Assembly: GCA_024516155.1 (NCBI GenBank)
Contig: JAJJXM010000005.1
Coordinates: forward strand, 744,001-808,000
From: Pyronema omphalodes
Lineage: Eukaryota; Ascomycota; Pezizomycetes; Pezizales; Pyronemataceae
Direction: 5' to 3'
Length of the DNA stretch: 64,000 nucleotides
The position numbers were made by a program, and so were the translations under genes. Under the pieces are notes generated by a model. The model was given only the letters and a program-made list of their open reading frames with translations. It was not told the origin of the DNA and made no database searches. Below are positions 23,186-34,300 of the stretch, piece by piece (position 1 is the stretch's first letter; each line of letters starts with the position of its first letter).

Positions 23186-24824
23186 TGTAGGTGATATTAT
23201 GTATGGTTGTGTGTAGCCAAAATGGAGAAATGGAATGGTCAATATATGAGGGACCTAGCTAGCTCTGATGATGGAGGAGCCGGACAAGAAAGAAATTGGG
23301 AAGCGATGATCGCTAGTGGTAAGGCCGCTAGAGAATGAGCAGCTAGACTTTGCTCCCGCCCAGCAGGGTTGTGCAAGCAAAGTCCCAAAGGGGAATTGAC
23401 GGAGACGAAATGTTTGGAGGGGAAGCGGGAGAGGGTAATTCGGGAGACAGAATGGGGAAACACAGGAGGGTGTAGAAGAAGCTTGATAGAAGCAAAGAAG
23501 CAAAGAAGCAGCGACAGCGGCGGCAACAGCAACAGCAACACCAGCAGTAGCAAAAAGCTACAGCCACAACAACAGCAAAAACAACAACAACAGAAACCCG
23601 ATGCAGCACAACGGTCAAGATGGCTGCTCAGAAAATACCGCCGATAACACGATAATGCGTGTTTGGATGGTTGGTTGTGATAAACTGGTGGGGTGAAAAG
23701 AAAAAAAAAAGGTGGGGTGGAGGGGTGTGCAGTGCAGGACAGCGGAAGCAGCGCAGGAGAGCGGAAGCAGTAGCATCAGTAGCATCAGCATCAGCATCAG
23801 CATCATCAGCAGCCGAAACCACAGAATCCAGCAGCTTCAAAAGAACAACAACCAATCTCAACACCCGCTTCTCCCAAACATATCACCGGCCCCGCGTTCC
23901 CCCGCCCTCCCCCTCCCCCGCACAAACCCCGCGTATATATAAGCGTAAAATCGACACTTACGTCCGTGCCATCTCGGCCACTGTTCGCTCGTCGACCTCC
24001 ACTGTGCCTAATTCTGGTCGGGGTGCTGTCGAAGAGGTTGCCGACGATGCCGAAGCTTCCTGGCTCGAAAACTAGCACCCACCCGCCCGTAAGCAAACGC
24101 CGCGCGACAAAAGTGACAAAAAGTGATAAATAAAACAGAATGACAGAATAAAACCCGTCCATCTTCAATCGTACCAAGGGTATAAACTGAGCTTCGCCTT
24201 GCAAGTATATGTAGCTATGCTGGAGACGTGTAGTCCAAGCTCTTGTAGCAATAGCAAGCTCACGAGCTCCAATCAGTGTCAAATCAACGGTGTTGAAGAT
24301 GCTGATCTGCAGAGGGGATCTTCGATGGAGGGGGTTAGGAGTTTGAGACAAACCGATGGAGAACACTCCGGTTGGCCCTGTCCCAAGCTGTCGGCATCTT
24401 TCGGTTGTCGGGTCAGTACCATGTCGCCTGACTCTGTGGCGCCAATGTGGCGCTTATCGCGTGTCATTGTTTGCTGGAAACGCGTGGGTTGGTGTTAGTG
24501 TCGGTAGAGTTGTGGCGGTTGCGCTTGGAAAGTTCCGGAGAGAAGAGGCTCCGAGACGGGACTATGACGACCAGAGCCAAGAAAGTCACGGGTCGCCAAC
24601 TTGCTAGTGTACGCTTGCCCGGCGCAGATGACAGCATTTTTGCACGGGAAATAATCTCATCAAAAAAAGTGCGTTCTTGCAACACAGGAATCAGAGCCCA
24701 GCAAACACACGACTCCCCCACCTCCTCGGTTCCCTCTCCACCAACGCTAAAAAACTCGCCGTTGGTATCATCACTGCAGACATCTGCAGTCTCGGGAATC
24801 CCGCTTTACAAAAAAAAACATACA
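23186..24824. other. Divergent promoter region of the phosphofructokinase-2 and TOM40 genes
   Basis: A long spacer with CAG/CAA-type triplet runs (23510-23600), an A-rich run (23700-23710) and CAT/CAG triplets (23765-23815). Open frames here are low-complexity (poly-Gln, Ser-rich) or lack motifs. A 5' UTR intron cannot be excluded on either side. Confidence 0.5.
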
Positions 24825-26136
24825 ATGTCTTCCGCCACCATGAGCGAGTCCAACCCTCTCGCCTTCCTCACCGAGAACCCCGTCTCCGCGGCCCTTCAGT
24901 CACTCAATGCTTCCTTCCGGGAAAGGCGACAGGCGCTCGGCCTTAAGAACCCCGGAACTGTTGAGAATGTGTCTCGCGAGGTCCTTAAGGATGTTTTCTT
25001 GAACAACCACACCTTTTCGGGCATGCGGGCGGACTTGATGAAGAGCTTCAGCATGAACCCCGTTTTCCAGATCTCCCACGCTTTCACCATGGGAGCCCAG
25101 GGACTTCCTCCCTACACCTTCGCCGCTGTCTACGGTACCGACAAGGTGTGTTCAATTAAGCCCGTAATTCTCTGTGGAATTTCAATGCGGGCGGATATGC
25201 AAGTGCAATACGCATCTTCATAGCCGCAGCTATATTTCATCATGAATTGCACTTGCTAACAGCGATGACCTAGACCTTCATGCAAGCATCCCTCGACAAC
25301 GACGGACAGATTTCCGGACGTTTCAACTACCGCTGGGCTCCCGGTTTGATCTCCAAGACCAACGTTCAGCTTGCTCCTACCTCCGCTCCCGGTCAGTCCG
25401 TCTTCACCACCGACCTTGACTACTCCGGTGACGACTTCTCCGCCTCTATCAAGGGATTCAACCCCTCCATTCTTGACGGCGCCTTGACCGGTATCTTCAT
25501 TGGATCCTACCTCCAGGCCGTTACCCCCAAGTTGTCTCTCGGACTCGAGTCCGTATGGCAGCGCCCCGCCGCTATGCACGGTCCCGAGACTGCTCTCAGC
25601 TATGTCGCCAGATACCAGAGTGACGATTGGGTAGCATCTCTTCACCTCCAGGGACAGGGAGCTCTCCAGACGACATTTTACAAGCGTGTCGCAGAGCGGG
25701 TAGAGGTTGGAGTAGACTGCCAGTTGGCTTTCGGAGGAATGACAAGAGGAAACCCTATGATGGGAGGTGGAAGACGGGAGGGATCTACTACTATCGGTGC
25801 CAAGTACGACTTCAGGAATTCGACATTCAGAGCTCAGGTTGACAGCAACGGAAAGTTGAGCTGTCTTTTGGAGAAGCGTGTTGCCCCTGCCGTAACACTA
25901 ACCTTCTCTGGAGACATGGACCACTCCAAGGTATGCATTTTTCCGGATCTGGGGGGTTGGGAGGGGGAGGTCTTGGTGAAAGTTGTACAATGAGACAAAT
26001 GCTAACTATGACATAGAACGCTGCTAAGCTCGGACTCGGTGTTTCCGTTGAGGCTGCTCCCGAGGACTTGATGGAGATGCAGGAGCGTGCCGCCGCCGCC
26101 GGCGAGGCACCCAACACCCCCTCCATGCCCTTCTAA
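24825..26136 (+). CDS. TOM40: Tom40, mitochondrial outer-membrane import channel
   Basis: Exons 24825-25145, 25274-25930 and 26017-26136, giving 365 aa. The N-terminal segment has [20 protein letters not shown]; a helical stretch with [12 protein letters not shown] follows, then a beta-barrel of alternating strands of the mitochondrial porin fold ([34 protein letters not shown]). The C-terminus has the family sigmoid ([10 protein letters not shown] followed by a short acidic tail). It is the pore of the TOM complex through which nuclear-encoded precursors enter mitochondria. A second in-frame Met five codons on could also start translation; the first is preceded by CATACA, the second by CCGCCACC, which is a better context. 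Length is normal for fungi. Confidence 0.95.
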
Positions 26137-27515
26137 ATTCCATAACTTCATCAATTACGAACCATAAAAGAAAGGTCTTGCATTGAGGGGGGGCGGTGGG
26201 GTTTAGGGGGAATGTGTAGGTTTGGTTAGGTTGTATTTGGGGGGGGGGGGGAGGGGGGGTAGGAGCCAGTAAAAGTGGATTAGCAAAAAATAAGATAACA
26301 TATCGGGGAGTATATGTTATTAAAAGGATGCCAAGAGCAAAAAAAACAAAAAAGAAAAACAAAAACGGAGAAACTCCCGTATCATCATCTAATGAACGTT
26401 TTTTTTTTCTTTCTTTCTCGGCTCGAGTTAAATTACCTCAACAAACATCTTTCTTGTGTATATTTTTTTCCTTCTCTCTTTTTTTTTTCTGCCGTGTTCT
26501 ATATATGCTTACAGTGCGTTGTTGATGTATTGAGGTATCTGATGCTTCGGATGATGATGATGCTCCTGTTGCTTGATGTTGTGTTGTCATGTCGTGCTTT
26601 TTTCGTTTCCTTGTTTCGTTTCCTTGTTTCCTAGGGTTGTTTTATATGTCAGGTTACCTCTCTCTCTCTCTTCTCCATTAACTCATGACTTTTTTTTAGA
26701 CTAAAATATATCCCCCCCCCCCCCCCACCAGGGATTCTGTATGTATGATATTGCACCGTTACAAAAAATACAAAATACAAAAAATACAAAAAAACCAAAA
26801 AACACGATACCCCCCCCCCCCCCCCCCAAGGAAGGATGGGGGTTCTCGAAGGTTATGGTGGTGAGGCCGTGTATAGGCTTGGTATGATTATTGTTATTGT
26901 TTGTTATTGTAGTTATGCTAGTTATTGTTTGTTATGTTATTGTAGTTATTGTAGTTATGTTAAAAGAAGCAAAACAGAAAAAAAAAATGAAAATGAAAAC
27001 TCATGATGTTTTCCCTGTAATCCATGAGCTCGGTGAGTATTAGGACAGGTCCTAACATTTAGCAGCTATACAAAACCCTGTAGAACCTGTAAAAGAAATC
27101 CCCTGTTGGGCTGAAAATACCCCATCGAGTGATGATCTGTGCGGAAATATTAAAATCACGTGGTTATGGTATGTACGAGGTGCTGTACAAAAGTGACCGT
27201 CACCCCGCGCGGCGCTTAGCACAGAAAAAGTGACGGTCACTTTTGTCACGGTACCGTATGTAACTTTAACGAGGAACTTCCAGCTTGCAACACAATCTCT
27301 TATTGCAATTTATTCTCCTTTCCTTCCCCGCCACTTCAAAAAATTATCAACAAGCAAGAGAAAAAGCAAAAGCAAAAGCAAAAGCAGAAGCAAACATCTA
27401 TCTATCTACACCCCCATCCCCTCTACCCCTCCCCTTTATCGTCTCTACTCCCCCTTCCCCCCGCCCCCCCCCCCCCCCCCCCCCGCGCCGCCTGTATCTT
27501 CCCCATAAACCCCCT
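26137..27515. other. Convergent 3' region between TOM40 and LAS21
   Basis: No gene. Contains the 3' UTRs of both neighbours, several G or C runs (26188-26200, 26237-26258, 26710-26726, 26812-26827, 27465-27484), TTATTG repeats (26890-26955) and the inverted repeat at 27187-27246. Confidence 0.6.
27187..27246. repeat. Perfect 17-bp inverted repeat
   Basis: ACAAAAGTGACCGTCAC at 27187-27203 and its exact reverse complement at 27230-27246, with 26 bases between. Each arm contains an 11-base near-palindrome of form GTGACSGTCAC. Next to the right arm is another palindrome, ACGGTACCGT. Confidence 0.85.
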
Positions 27516-30323
27516 CTATCTAACCATCCTCCTAACACACCACCCCCACCCAAGGTTACCAATCAAATTCCAACCAGTCCAAGCCATAACATAAAGATAC
27601 TTCGGACTAAAAACCGTCCAGATAAAGAGATGACTCCGAAGAAGTGTGCAGGCTACCATTACTGAGACTGCTTGGAGCGTGAAGAAGGTTGTTGTTAGAA
27701 TCTCGGGGGATTGCTCCTTTTTGAGCTGTTCCTGAGGAATACCCTCCTGTGTCTTCGCTACCTCCTGTGCTTCCTGTTCCTTCGCTGCCTCCTGTGCTCC
27801 ATGTGCCTTCGCTACCTCCTGTGCCTTCTGTGCCTTCGGTGCCTTCAGCACCTTCGGCACCCCACCCGGCAAAACCGTCCTCCACCACATCCCCGCCGCC
27901 CAATTTCCCACCAGTGTCAACCCCGCCACAACCACAACATTAAACCCATCCACACCATTATAAGCCTGACTAAGATCAACCGAACTAATAGCATTCGCAC
28001 CACCCATAGCAAAAAACCCCATTTGCTGCATCAATAACCCCGTAACCTCCTGTTCCATCCCCGTTAAATCCCCCGGTAGGTTCCAGGCCATTAACCGGAA
28101 AATATGGAATAACGGAAGATTGGCAGTTCGTGATTGCGTGAGAAGAAAGATGGTGGTGAGAGCTTGAATGGATTTTAGGGAGCGGGAGAAAATGGAGGAG
28201 TAGAAGAAGCCGAGGAGGACGAAGAGGAAGACCACGCGGGCGAGGGTGATGAGGGATGTTTGCGGGGTTAGGGGGAGGAGCCAGGAAGGCACTAGCTCGG
28301 GGGAATCTTGGAGGGTGAAGGAGAGTTTGAAAATGAAGGCGGCGGCGGTAGTGGCGAAGGAGAGAATGCCGGATAGTTGCCGACCAAGGGGACGGTAGGT
28401 GTGGTTCCAGAGAAGGGAAAAGGTGTCGGTGTAGGTTACTAGAACGAGGATCCAGAGGATGGTGGGATGCGCGGGGAGCCAGTGACGGGCTATGTCTGGG
28501 GCGCCGGCGTGCTTGATGCCGGTTTGGTTCCAGCGGCGGGTTAGGCGGAGGAGAGAGAGGAGGAGGAGAATAGAGGTGGCTTGACGGGTGCCGCGGCGGA
28601 AGTTACGCAGGAGAAGGAGCAGGAACCAGAGACTGCTGAGGAGGTACCAGAAGTGGTGCTCTTCTTCGATGAAGGAGGAGGCGAACATGGTTGGTATGTA
28701 GGCGGTGAAAAGGAGGGGGGTGAATGAGGCGCTTAGACCGGATAGCTGCGGGAGGAGATGCCAAAGGGCCCAGCAGAGAGAGATGGTGGTCACGAAAATA
28801 CCGAGAAGCATCAGGGGGATGTCGTAATTCGAGGCGGTGGAGGAGAGGAGGGATTGATATTCGGTGCACAGGTCGAGCAGAGAAGAGACATCGCCGGTGG
28901 AGACTAGATGAGAGGTATTACGCCAGAGACAGGCGAGATGCTCGATGCCGGAGAAGGAGGTGCAGACTTCATTAGTAGTTGAAGACTGAGAAGAGAGTAT
29001 GTCGAATTCTGGATGTGAGGCGGAGATAATGGATTTTAGCTGGTGGGCGTTGCGCATTACAACGGCAGCTTGTTCAGAAGGATTCCATAGCTTCAAGAAA
29101 TCCGGAATTAAAACACCAAGGTTATTTCTAGGAACTGGCAGGCCGAGAAGGGAGACTAAAGTAGGCGCAAGATCGCTCTGCTCAATGGTTTTGTAGAAGC
29201 CGAATTCGCCGCTGTTGGGAGTAGCCGGAGCAGCGAGCGGAGTTTCGTAGGTAGAGGAAATGGCGGAGAGCTTGGGGGACATAAACACCAAAGCTGGTGA
29301 TGTTTCTCCTTCTCCGGATCCACCATGGTTACCAGCGTCGTTCATTCCGTGATCGCCCGCGAGCACGAAAAGAGTTGAGGAAAGGTGAGGTGAGGTCTCA
29401 ATAGCGGTGTAGATGCGCTCGACGATGCCGTCCATTTCCACTTGTTTGGGGTACATATTTGGGCTGTCTTGTAAGCTTAAAATCTCAAATAAATCTTGAA
29501 AACATACCTCAATGGCCCGCTTTTATGACCTATATGGTCCATACCAAGGTAATGCAGTACCATAGCATCCCAATCATCCCGCTTAAGCTCGTCGTCAATA
29601 TGTCTTGTAACATTATTATCGACCTCTGTAAAATCCTACTATCCATTCCTCATAAGCCTAGTCCCATTCTTGGAGTAATATCCCACTCACAGAGACAAAA
29701 AAGCTTGTAGTTCCGTCGCTGCGGTGAAACATCCCCGGGAATAGCTTCAACCAGGTGTCGTCACCATACATAACGAGCTTCCCACCATTCGCCTTTATTT
29801 GCGCCAACCAGTTGTCCTGTTGCGCCAGACTCGAGGTGGTGTCGGATTCCGCAAAGTTGAGAATTACGTCCAAGAAACCTGGGATACTGCCTGTAGTAAT
29901 CGCCTTTACGCGCGGCATCGTAATAGTAGGGGACGTCGCATGGGCGGTAAATGGAATTGCGCGCTCGGAGGAGATTAAACTATGGAAGAGAGAGGGTCAA
30001 TATTTATTTCAGTATATAATATGCGCCGTGATATACCTCTGGGTAAACTTAAATCCGGAGCGCTCGCCAAATACAAAGTCACTATTCCACGTTTAGCTGT
30101 GCGCGCGCACTCGGGAGAGCTTAAGGAACCTGCGCAATGCGTCGACAACCATAAAAACAACTTTATCGAATGGCTTCTCTGTTTGGATATCTTCGGCATC
30201 GAATTGTGCTAGCCCGGGGAGGAAAGGTTTATAGGGGAAGAAGCCCTTTGCGAACATCAAGATCCCCAGCGGGAGTAGGATATTTATGGCGGCAATTGAC
30301 CACCATGATTTAGATCGTGTCAT
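27516..30323 (-). CDS. LAS21: GPI ethanolamine phosphate transferase 2 (Las21/Gpi7)
   Basis: Five exons: 30130-30323, 30037-30081, 29691-29979, 29508-29635 and 27516-29463; 867 aa. An N-terminal signal anchor (IAAINILLPLGILMFAKGFF) precedes an alkaline-phosphatase-like lumenal domain with the metal-binding starts VVFMVVDALR, TSPTITMPRVKAITTG and the later VLAGDHGMND. A long C-terminal block of membrane helices ends FIWTVFSPKYLYVMAW, typical of PIG-G/Gpi7. It adds ethanolamine phosphate to the second mannose of the GPI anchor in the ER. The splice into the last exon uses ACAG, giving GPLSPNM as in relatives. A loop near the C-terminus (27700-27870) has gained an Ala/Lys/Glu/Gln repeat. It is transcribed divergently from RPC19. 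Confidence 0.93.
27741..27862 (-). repeat. In-frame minisatellite in LAS21
   Basis: Imperfect units of about 15-30 bp (plus strand CTTCGCTACCTCCTGTGC) encode KAQEVAK/EAQEVAK-type repeats in a loop between the last membrane helices of Las21. Frame is kept throughout. Confidence 0.75.
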
Positions 30324-30651
30324 GGTGTAATTTAAGTGTGAGAAAAAAAAGAGCGCTCTGTTAGATTAACATGCAGCGGAAAGCAAAAAGTAACTTGCGA
30401 AAGAGAGAAGAAAAGAAGAACAAAATGAGTGACGATACGTGTTTAGATGTTGCAGTCTGTCAGGCGCAGCTAGCTCCGAGGCGACCTACCGCAGGACACC
30501 CGGCTGGAACGTGTAAGGCCGAGATTAGTAAGAGTTACCCGGAACAGGAAGCGACAGGGTTTAGAGAGATGCGCCGCAGGCTGAGTTTAGCTTCCGTCGA
30601 AAAATCTCCCCGCCAAAAACCTTGACGAGAACTTCACGAATCAGCAACAAA
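30324..30651. promoter_or_regulatory. Divergent promoter LAS21 / RPC19
   Basis: 328 bp between two opposite start codons, so both promoters must lie here. Purine-rich GAAAG/AGAAG stretches lie at 30385-30425. No consensus box I would name. Confidence 0.6.
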
Positions 30652-31223
30652 ATGGCCAACACCCAGCCCGATATCACCATGGCGGATGCGGAGGAGGAGC
30701 TTATTATCAACGGAGAGAAGGAGACTGGTCTTCGCATTAAAGTGGTATGTGGAGTTCTTCAGCGACTGCGCGCGCGCAAAATTCAAGCAAACCTTTGCTA
30801 ATTCAAAATTGTAGCTTCCTGGTGAGGAACCCGGATGCGCGTCATTCCAGATTTCCGATGAGGACCACACCCTCGGAAACGCGCTCAGATACATGATCAT
30901 GAAGAAGTACGACCCATCAATTGATCCATGAACCCCAAGGACCACCGCGACTAACACCTACACCCACAGCCCCAAGGTCGAACTTTGCGGATACTCGATA
31001 CCCCATCCTTCTGAGGCCCACATGAACATGCGAATTCAGATCTACCGTACGTTCCAACCCACGTGACCACCATCAATTACAAGCTGACATAGCTATAGCC
31101 GAGTTCGAGGACGAGTGCCGACCCGTGGATGCCCTTCTCAAGGGACTCGACGACCTTAACGACCTTTGCGGAGTTGTGCGGGAGAAGTTTACCGAAGCCC
31201 GTGACGCCTTCGGCAAGAACTAA
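30652..31223 (+). CDS. RPC19: RNA polymerases I and III subunit AC19 (Rpc19)
   Basis: Exons 30652-30744, 30815-30906, 30970-31046 and 31099-31223; 128 aa. It is one RpoA/D-type dimerisation domain of the AC19 subfamily: [20 protein letters not shown], then [16 protein letters not shown] across the second intron, then a helical C-terminus ([20 protein letters not shown]). It pairs with AC40 to nucleate assembly of RNA polymerases I and III. The second intron (30907-30969) has donor GTACGA and acceptor CACAG, and only this join restores the family IMKNP sequence. The N-terminal tail is short and acidic. It converges with NDUFA6, with about 200 bp between stop codons. Confidence 0.94.
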
Positions 31224-31431
31224 TCAACAAAAAATGGTGTCTGGTTGTAATTTGCTTTTGCGGGAGCAATTTTTTGTATATTCTTTTCTTTTGTTTCACA
31301 TGGGTATCTGGCGTTCTGCAATCCTAAAATAGACTGAATCGTGATGAAGAAAAAAAGAAAGTAGTCTTATTCTACACCCCACAGACATAATATTCAAACT
31401 CCCTCTACACCCGCTGGTATTGAAACATGAT

Positions 31432-31983
31432 CTAGTTACGTCCCTATAGCTCCTCTTAGCACTGTATAACCCCCCTGTAAACATCCAACCACCTACCTCA
31501 AGGAAACCGGTCATGAAGTCCTTAGGAACGTGAGCCCTGGGGTCCTCCTCAGTACGGAAGTACTTCATGATCTGGGTGATCTGCTTCCAGTAGTTCATGG
31601 TCTCCTGGAACTCCATGTTGCTCTTGGTAATGAGCATATCGACAACGGGAAGCTGCTTGACATTGCGGTTGCGCTCGAACTCCTGTCTAATCTTGGTGCG
31701 GACCTGGGGGGTATCGACCTCAAGGACGTAGAGGTTCACGATCTCGGGGGCCTAATCGGAAAGCCGATATTAGCCCAATTAAGCCAACCTCCAGTAACAA
31801 GATCGCACTCACAGCGCGGTACCAGTCGCGGTAAGACTTGATAACCCGGGCACGCGCATCGTTCCAGTTCACCGCTGATTGCTATTAGCACGTCTCTCGG
31901 ACGGACGGTTTTTCTGTTCTTTAGGTTGACGAGGACATACAGGACCGGGTACGCTGAGCAAGGTGTGTGGGGTGAATAGTCAT
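31432..31983 (-). CDS. NDUFA6: NADH:ubiquinone oxidoreductase subunit NDUFA6 (B14, LYR family)
   Basis: Four exons: 31941-31983, 31813-31874, 31497-31751 and 31432-31443; 123 aa. The protein begins MTIHPTHLAQRTRSSVNWND, then SYRDWYRAAPEIVNLY (the LYR-type helix), VRTKIRQEFERNRNV, QLPVVDMLI, ETMNYWKQITQIMKYF, and ends GFLEGRN. This order is that of NDUFA6, an accessory subunit of the complex I matrix arm that binds the mitochondrial acyl carrier protein. The last exon is only 12 nt (Gly-Arg-Asn-stop); its acceptor AGCTATAG was chosen because it gives the family ending. The first donor GTATGT was preferred over an alternative ten bases upstream. It is divergent from the ABHD11-like gene. Confidence 0.9.
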
Positions 31984-32278
31984 TGTCTGATTTCTTTCTT
32001 TTTTGGCGGCGTATAGCGCGGGAGTGTAGAAAGGTTGTTGGTAGCGACCGGTGGTGACAAGTTGAATGCTGACGTTTCTCGAAGTTGAGGCTGCTAACTG
32101 CGGGTGTTCGGCGATTGCTGCGGAGTCGATAGCGTGCCAAGATGTTGTTGTTTCGTTCTTGATTCCGACCCTGCTTTGCCGCGAGGCGCATCTAAAACCC
32201 CACCAAATTTACACTCACTCAACTTCAACACCTCCTGCGATATCTCGATAAGCTCGACAACCTCGAGCCAAACCAACA
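31984..32278. promoter_or_regulatory. Divergent promoter NDUFA6 / ABHD11-like
   Basis: 295 bp between two opposite start codons of mitochondrial genes. The start of the hydrolase is preceded by AACCAACA. No named box seen. Confidence 0.55.
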
Positions 32279-33352
32279 ATGCCACCATCGTTACTCCCCC
32301 GAGTCTTTGCCCTCCGCGCAGCCGCCGGATCCCGTCTTTACTCCACCACCATCGAAACCGTCCCTTTAAGCTTCGCCCGTCATGATCCCCCCAGCAGCGA
32401 CAAGCCCAGTCCCAGTTCCCCACCTCTCGTTATCCTCCACGGTCTTTTCGGCTCCAAACAAAACAACCGCAGCATCAGTAAGTCTGTCTCCTCTTCCCAA
32501 TCATCTCCAAAGACTTCCATAAGCTTCATCACCGGGGTCCCCCAAGCTCCTCTCTCCAAGCAGCTACTAACCAACTCCCGCAGAGCATTCGCAAAAGATC
32601 TCAACACCTCCGTATTCGCACTAGACCTCCGTAACCACGGCGAATCCCCTCACATCGACCGCCACGACTACGAAGCCATGAGCGCAGACGTCGAGCAATT
32701 CCTAGAACAAAACCGTCTCGAAAACAGCATCTTGATGGGACATTCCATGGGGGCCAAAGCCGCCATGGCACTATCCCTCCGACGTCCAGATCTGATTTCC
32801 AAATTAATTTCCGTGGACAATGCACCCGTTGATGCGATCCTTCATTCTTCATTCGGACACTATGTCCGTGCTATGGAACGTATTGAGAATAGTCAAGTAA
32901 AAAAACAAAGCGAGGCAGATCTTATCCTTCAAGAGGTCGAGAAAAATATCGGCGTTCGTCAGTTTTTGTTGACGAATTTAACGAAGCCCCCTGGACAGGA
33001 GTTTATGAAGTTCCGAGTTCCGGTTGGGATTTTGAAGAAGGCCCTGGATAGAGTTGGAGGTTTCCCGTTTCATCCCGATCGCATTAGATGCACGAAACCC
33101 GCCTTGTTTGTGAGGGGGACTAAGTCTCATTATGTTCCCGATGAGGTTATTCCGCTTATTGGGAGGTTTTACCCGAACTTTACGGTTAAGGATATTGATG
33201 CTGGTCACTGGGGTATGTGTAATCCATTCAGTAGTGGATGATTAGTGATGAGGAAGATTTCCAATACTAACGCGCCACTAGTTATGTCCGAAAAACCCAA
33301 CGAGTTCAAAACCACAGTTTTGGAATGGTTAGCAAAAGAGAATGAAGATTAA
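32279..33352 (+). CDS. ABHD11/Imo32-like alpha/beta hydrolase, probably mitochondrial
   Basis: Exons 32279-32477, 32586-33212 and 33282-33352; 298 aa. The Arg/Ala/Ser-rich N-terminus (LLPRVFALRAAAGSRLYSTT) looks like a mitochondrial presequence. The hydrolase core has the oxyanion HGLFGS (54-59), ALDLRNHGESPH, nucleophile GHSMG (Ser120), a lid region and the catalytic His in DAGHW (274). ABHD11 and yeast Imo32 share this layout. The substrate is uncertain; the human enzyme has been tied to protection of the oxoglutarate dehydrogenase complex. The first intron has an excellent donor (GTAAGT) and branch (CTAAC). Only the second of two adjacent AG acceptors (CAGAG) keeps the frame; without splicing the frame also stays open and inserts 36 residues. 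Confidence 0.88.
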
Positions 33353-34300
33353 ACGCTGTTGATATTTAAGATCCTAATGTGGTTCGCTGAGGAATATGCC
33401 AATATGGTTCACCTGTCGTTTGCCGAGGGATAGACTCTCTTTTTGGTATTTTATAAAGACAACTCACCGTCATTTAGATATGTAAATATATACCCCCTAG
33501 CGATGATATATAGATAGATAGATAGATATTTTTTCCCGTTACTTCCTTCCATACACGCACCAAAAAAGCTCGCTGTGTCAAAATAAATCAAAACATTTCA
33601 AAAACCTATAGAAGCCAACAAGACAAGTCAAATCCAACAAAATTGAATATTTCCAAAACCAACAGAAACCTACAAAATAATCCCTAAAAACAAGAAACGA
33701 TGTATACACCCCAAAAAAAGAAAATAATCAATCAATCAAACAAACAAAATCCAAGATCCTTATCAACTAACCTAGCAGCCGGCTCATAAACACATAAAAC
33801 AAAACAAAACAAAACAAAACAAAACAAAACAAAACAAAACAAAACAAAAAAAACAAAACAAAAAAACATGAGAAAAGCACGAGGAAAATAAACATGAAGA
33901 AAATGAAAAACATGAGAAGAACGATAAACATGAGAAAAACAAGGAAAACAAGAAATGGGATAAGAGGGTATGGTATGGTATGGATGGATAACAAAAAAAA
34001 GACATCAAAAATTAAAAAACAAAAAAAAAACTCCCCATAAAATGAATGCAGAGGGATATCTAAGAATCTAAACCGACTCGCTATCGGTCTTTGTGCATGT
34101 ATTCTCCTGTTATCCAATTCAAAGCTTTGGAGTTGTGATGCCCCCCTCCTCCACTCCTCCCAAATGTCCATAATCTTCCCTTCAAGAAAGCGTTTTGAGA
34201 TGGCTTCTCTCTTTCTCACTTTCACTCTGGTTCTCTCGTTCTTCCGTATGGTATCCTGACCCGCCCCCCACCCTCCACACCCCGCATAGCCTACCCCCCA
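33353..34300. other. Convergent 3' region with (AAAAC)n
   Basis: No gene. Contains GATA repeats (33511-33526), an (AAAAC)n microsatellite at 33796-33862, then ACATGAGAAA-type runs. The minus-strand Phe/Leu/Cys-rich frames here are shadows of those repeats. Confidence 0.6.
33796..33862. repeat. (AAAAC)n microsatellite
   Basis: About 13 units of AAAAC with small imperfections near the right end. Confidence 0.9.

Noticed and set aside
23369..23647. Gln-rich plus-strand frame
   Set aside because: CAG/CAA microsatellite in the promoter/5' UTR of the phosphofructokinase-2 gene.
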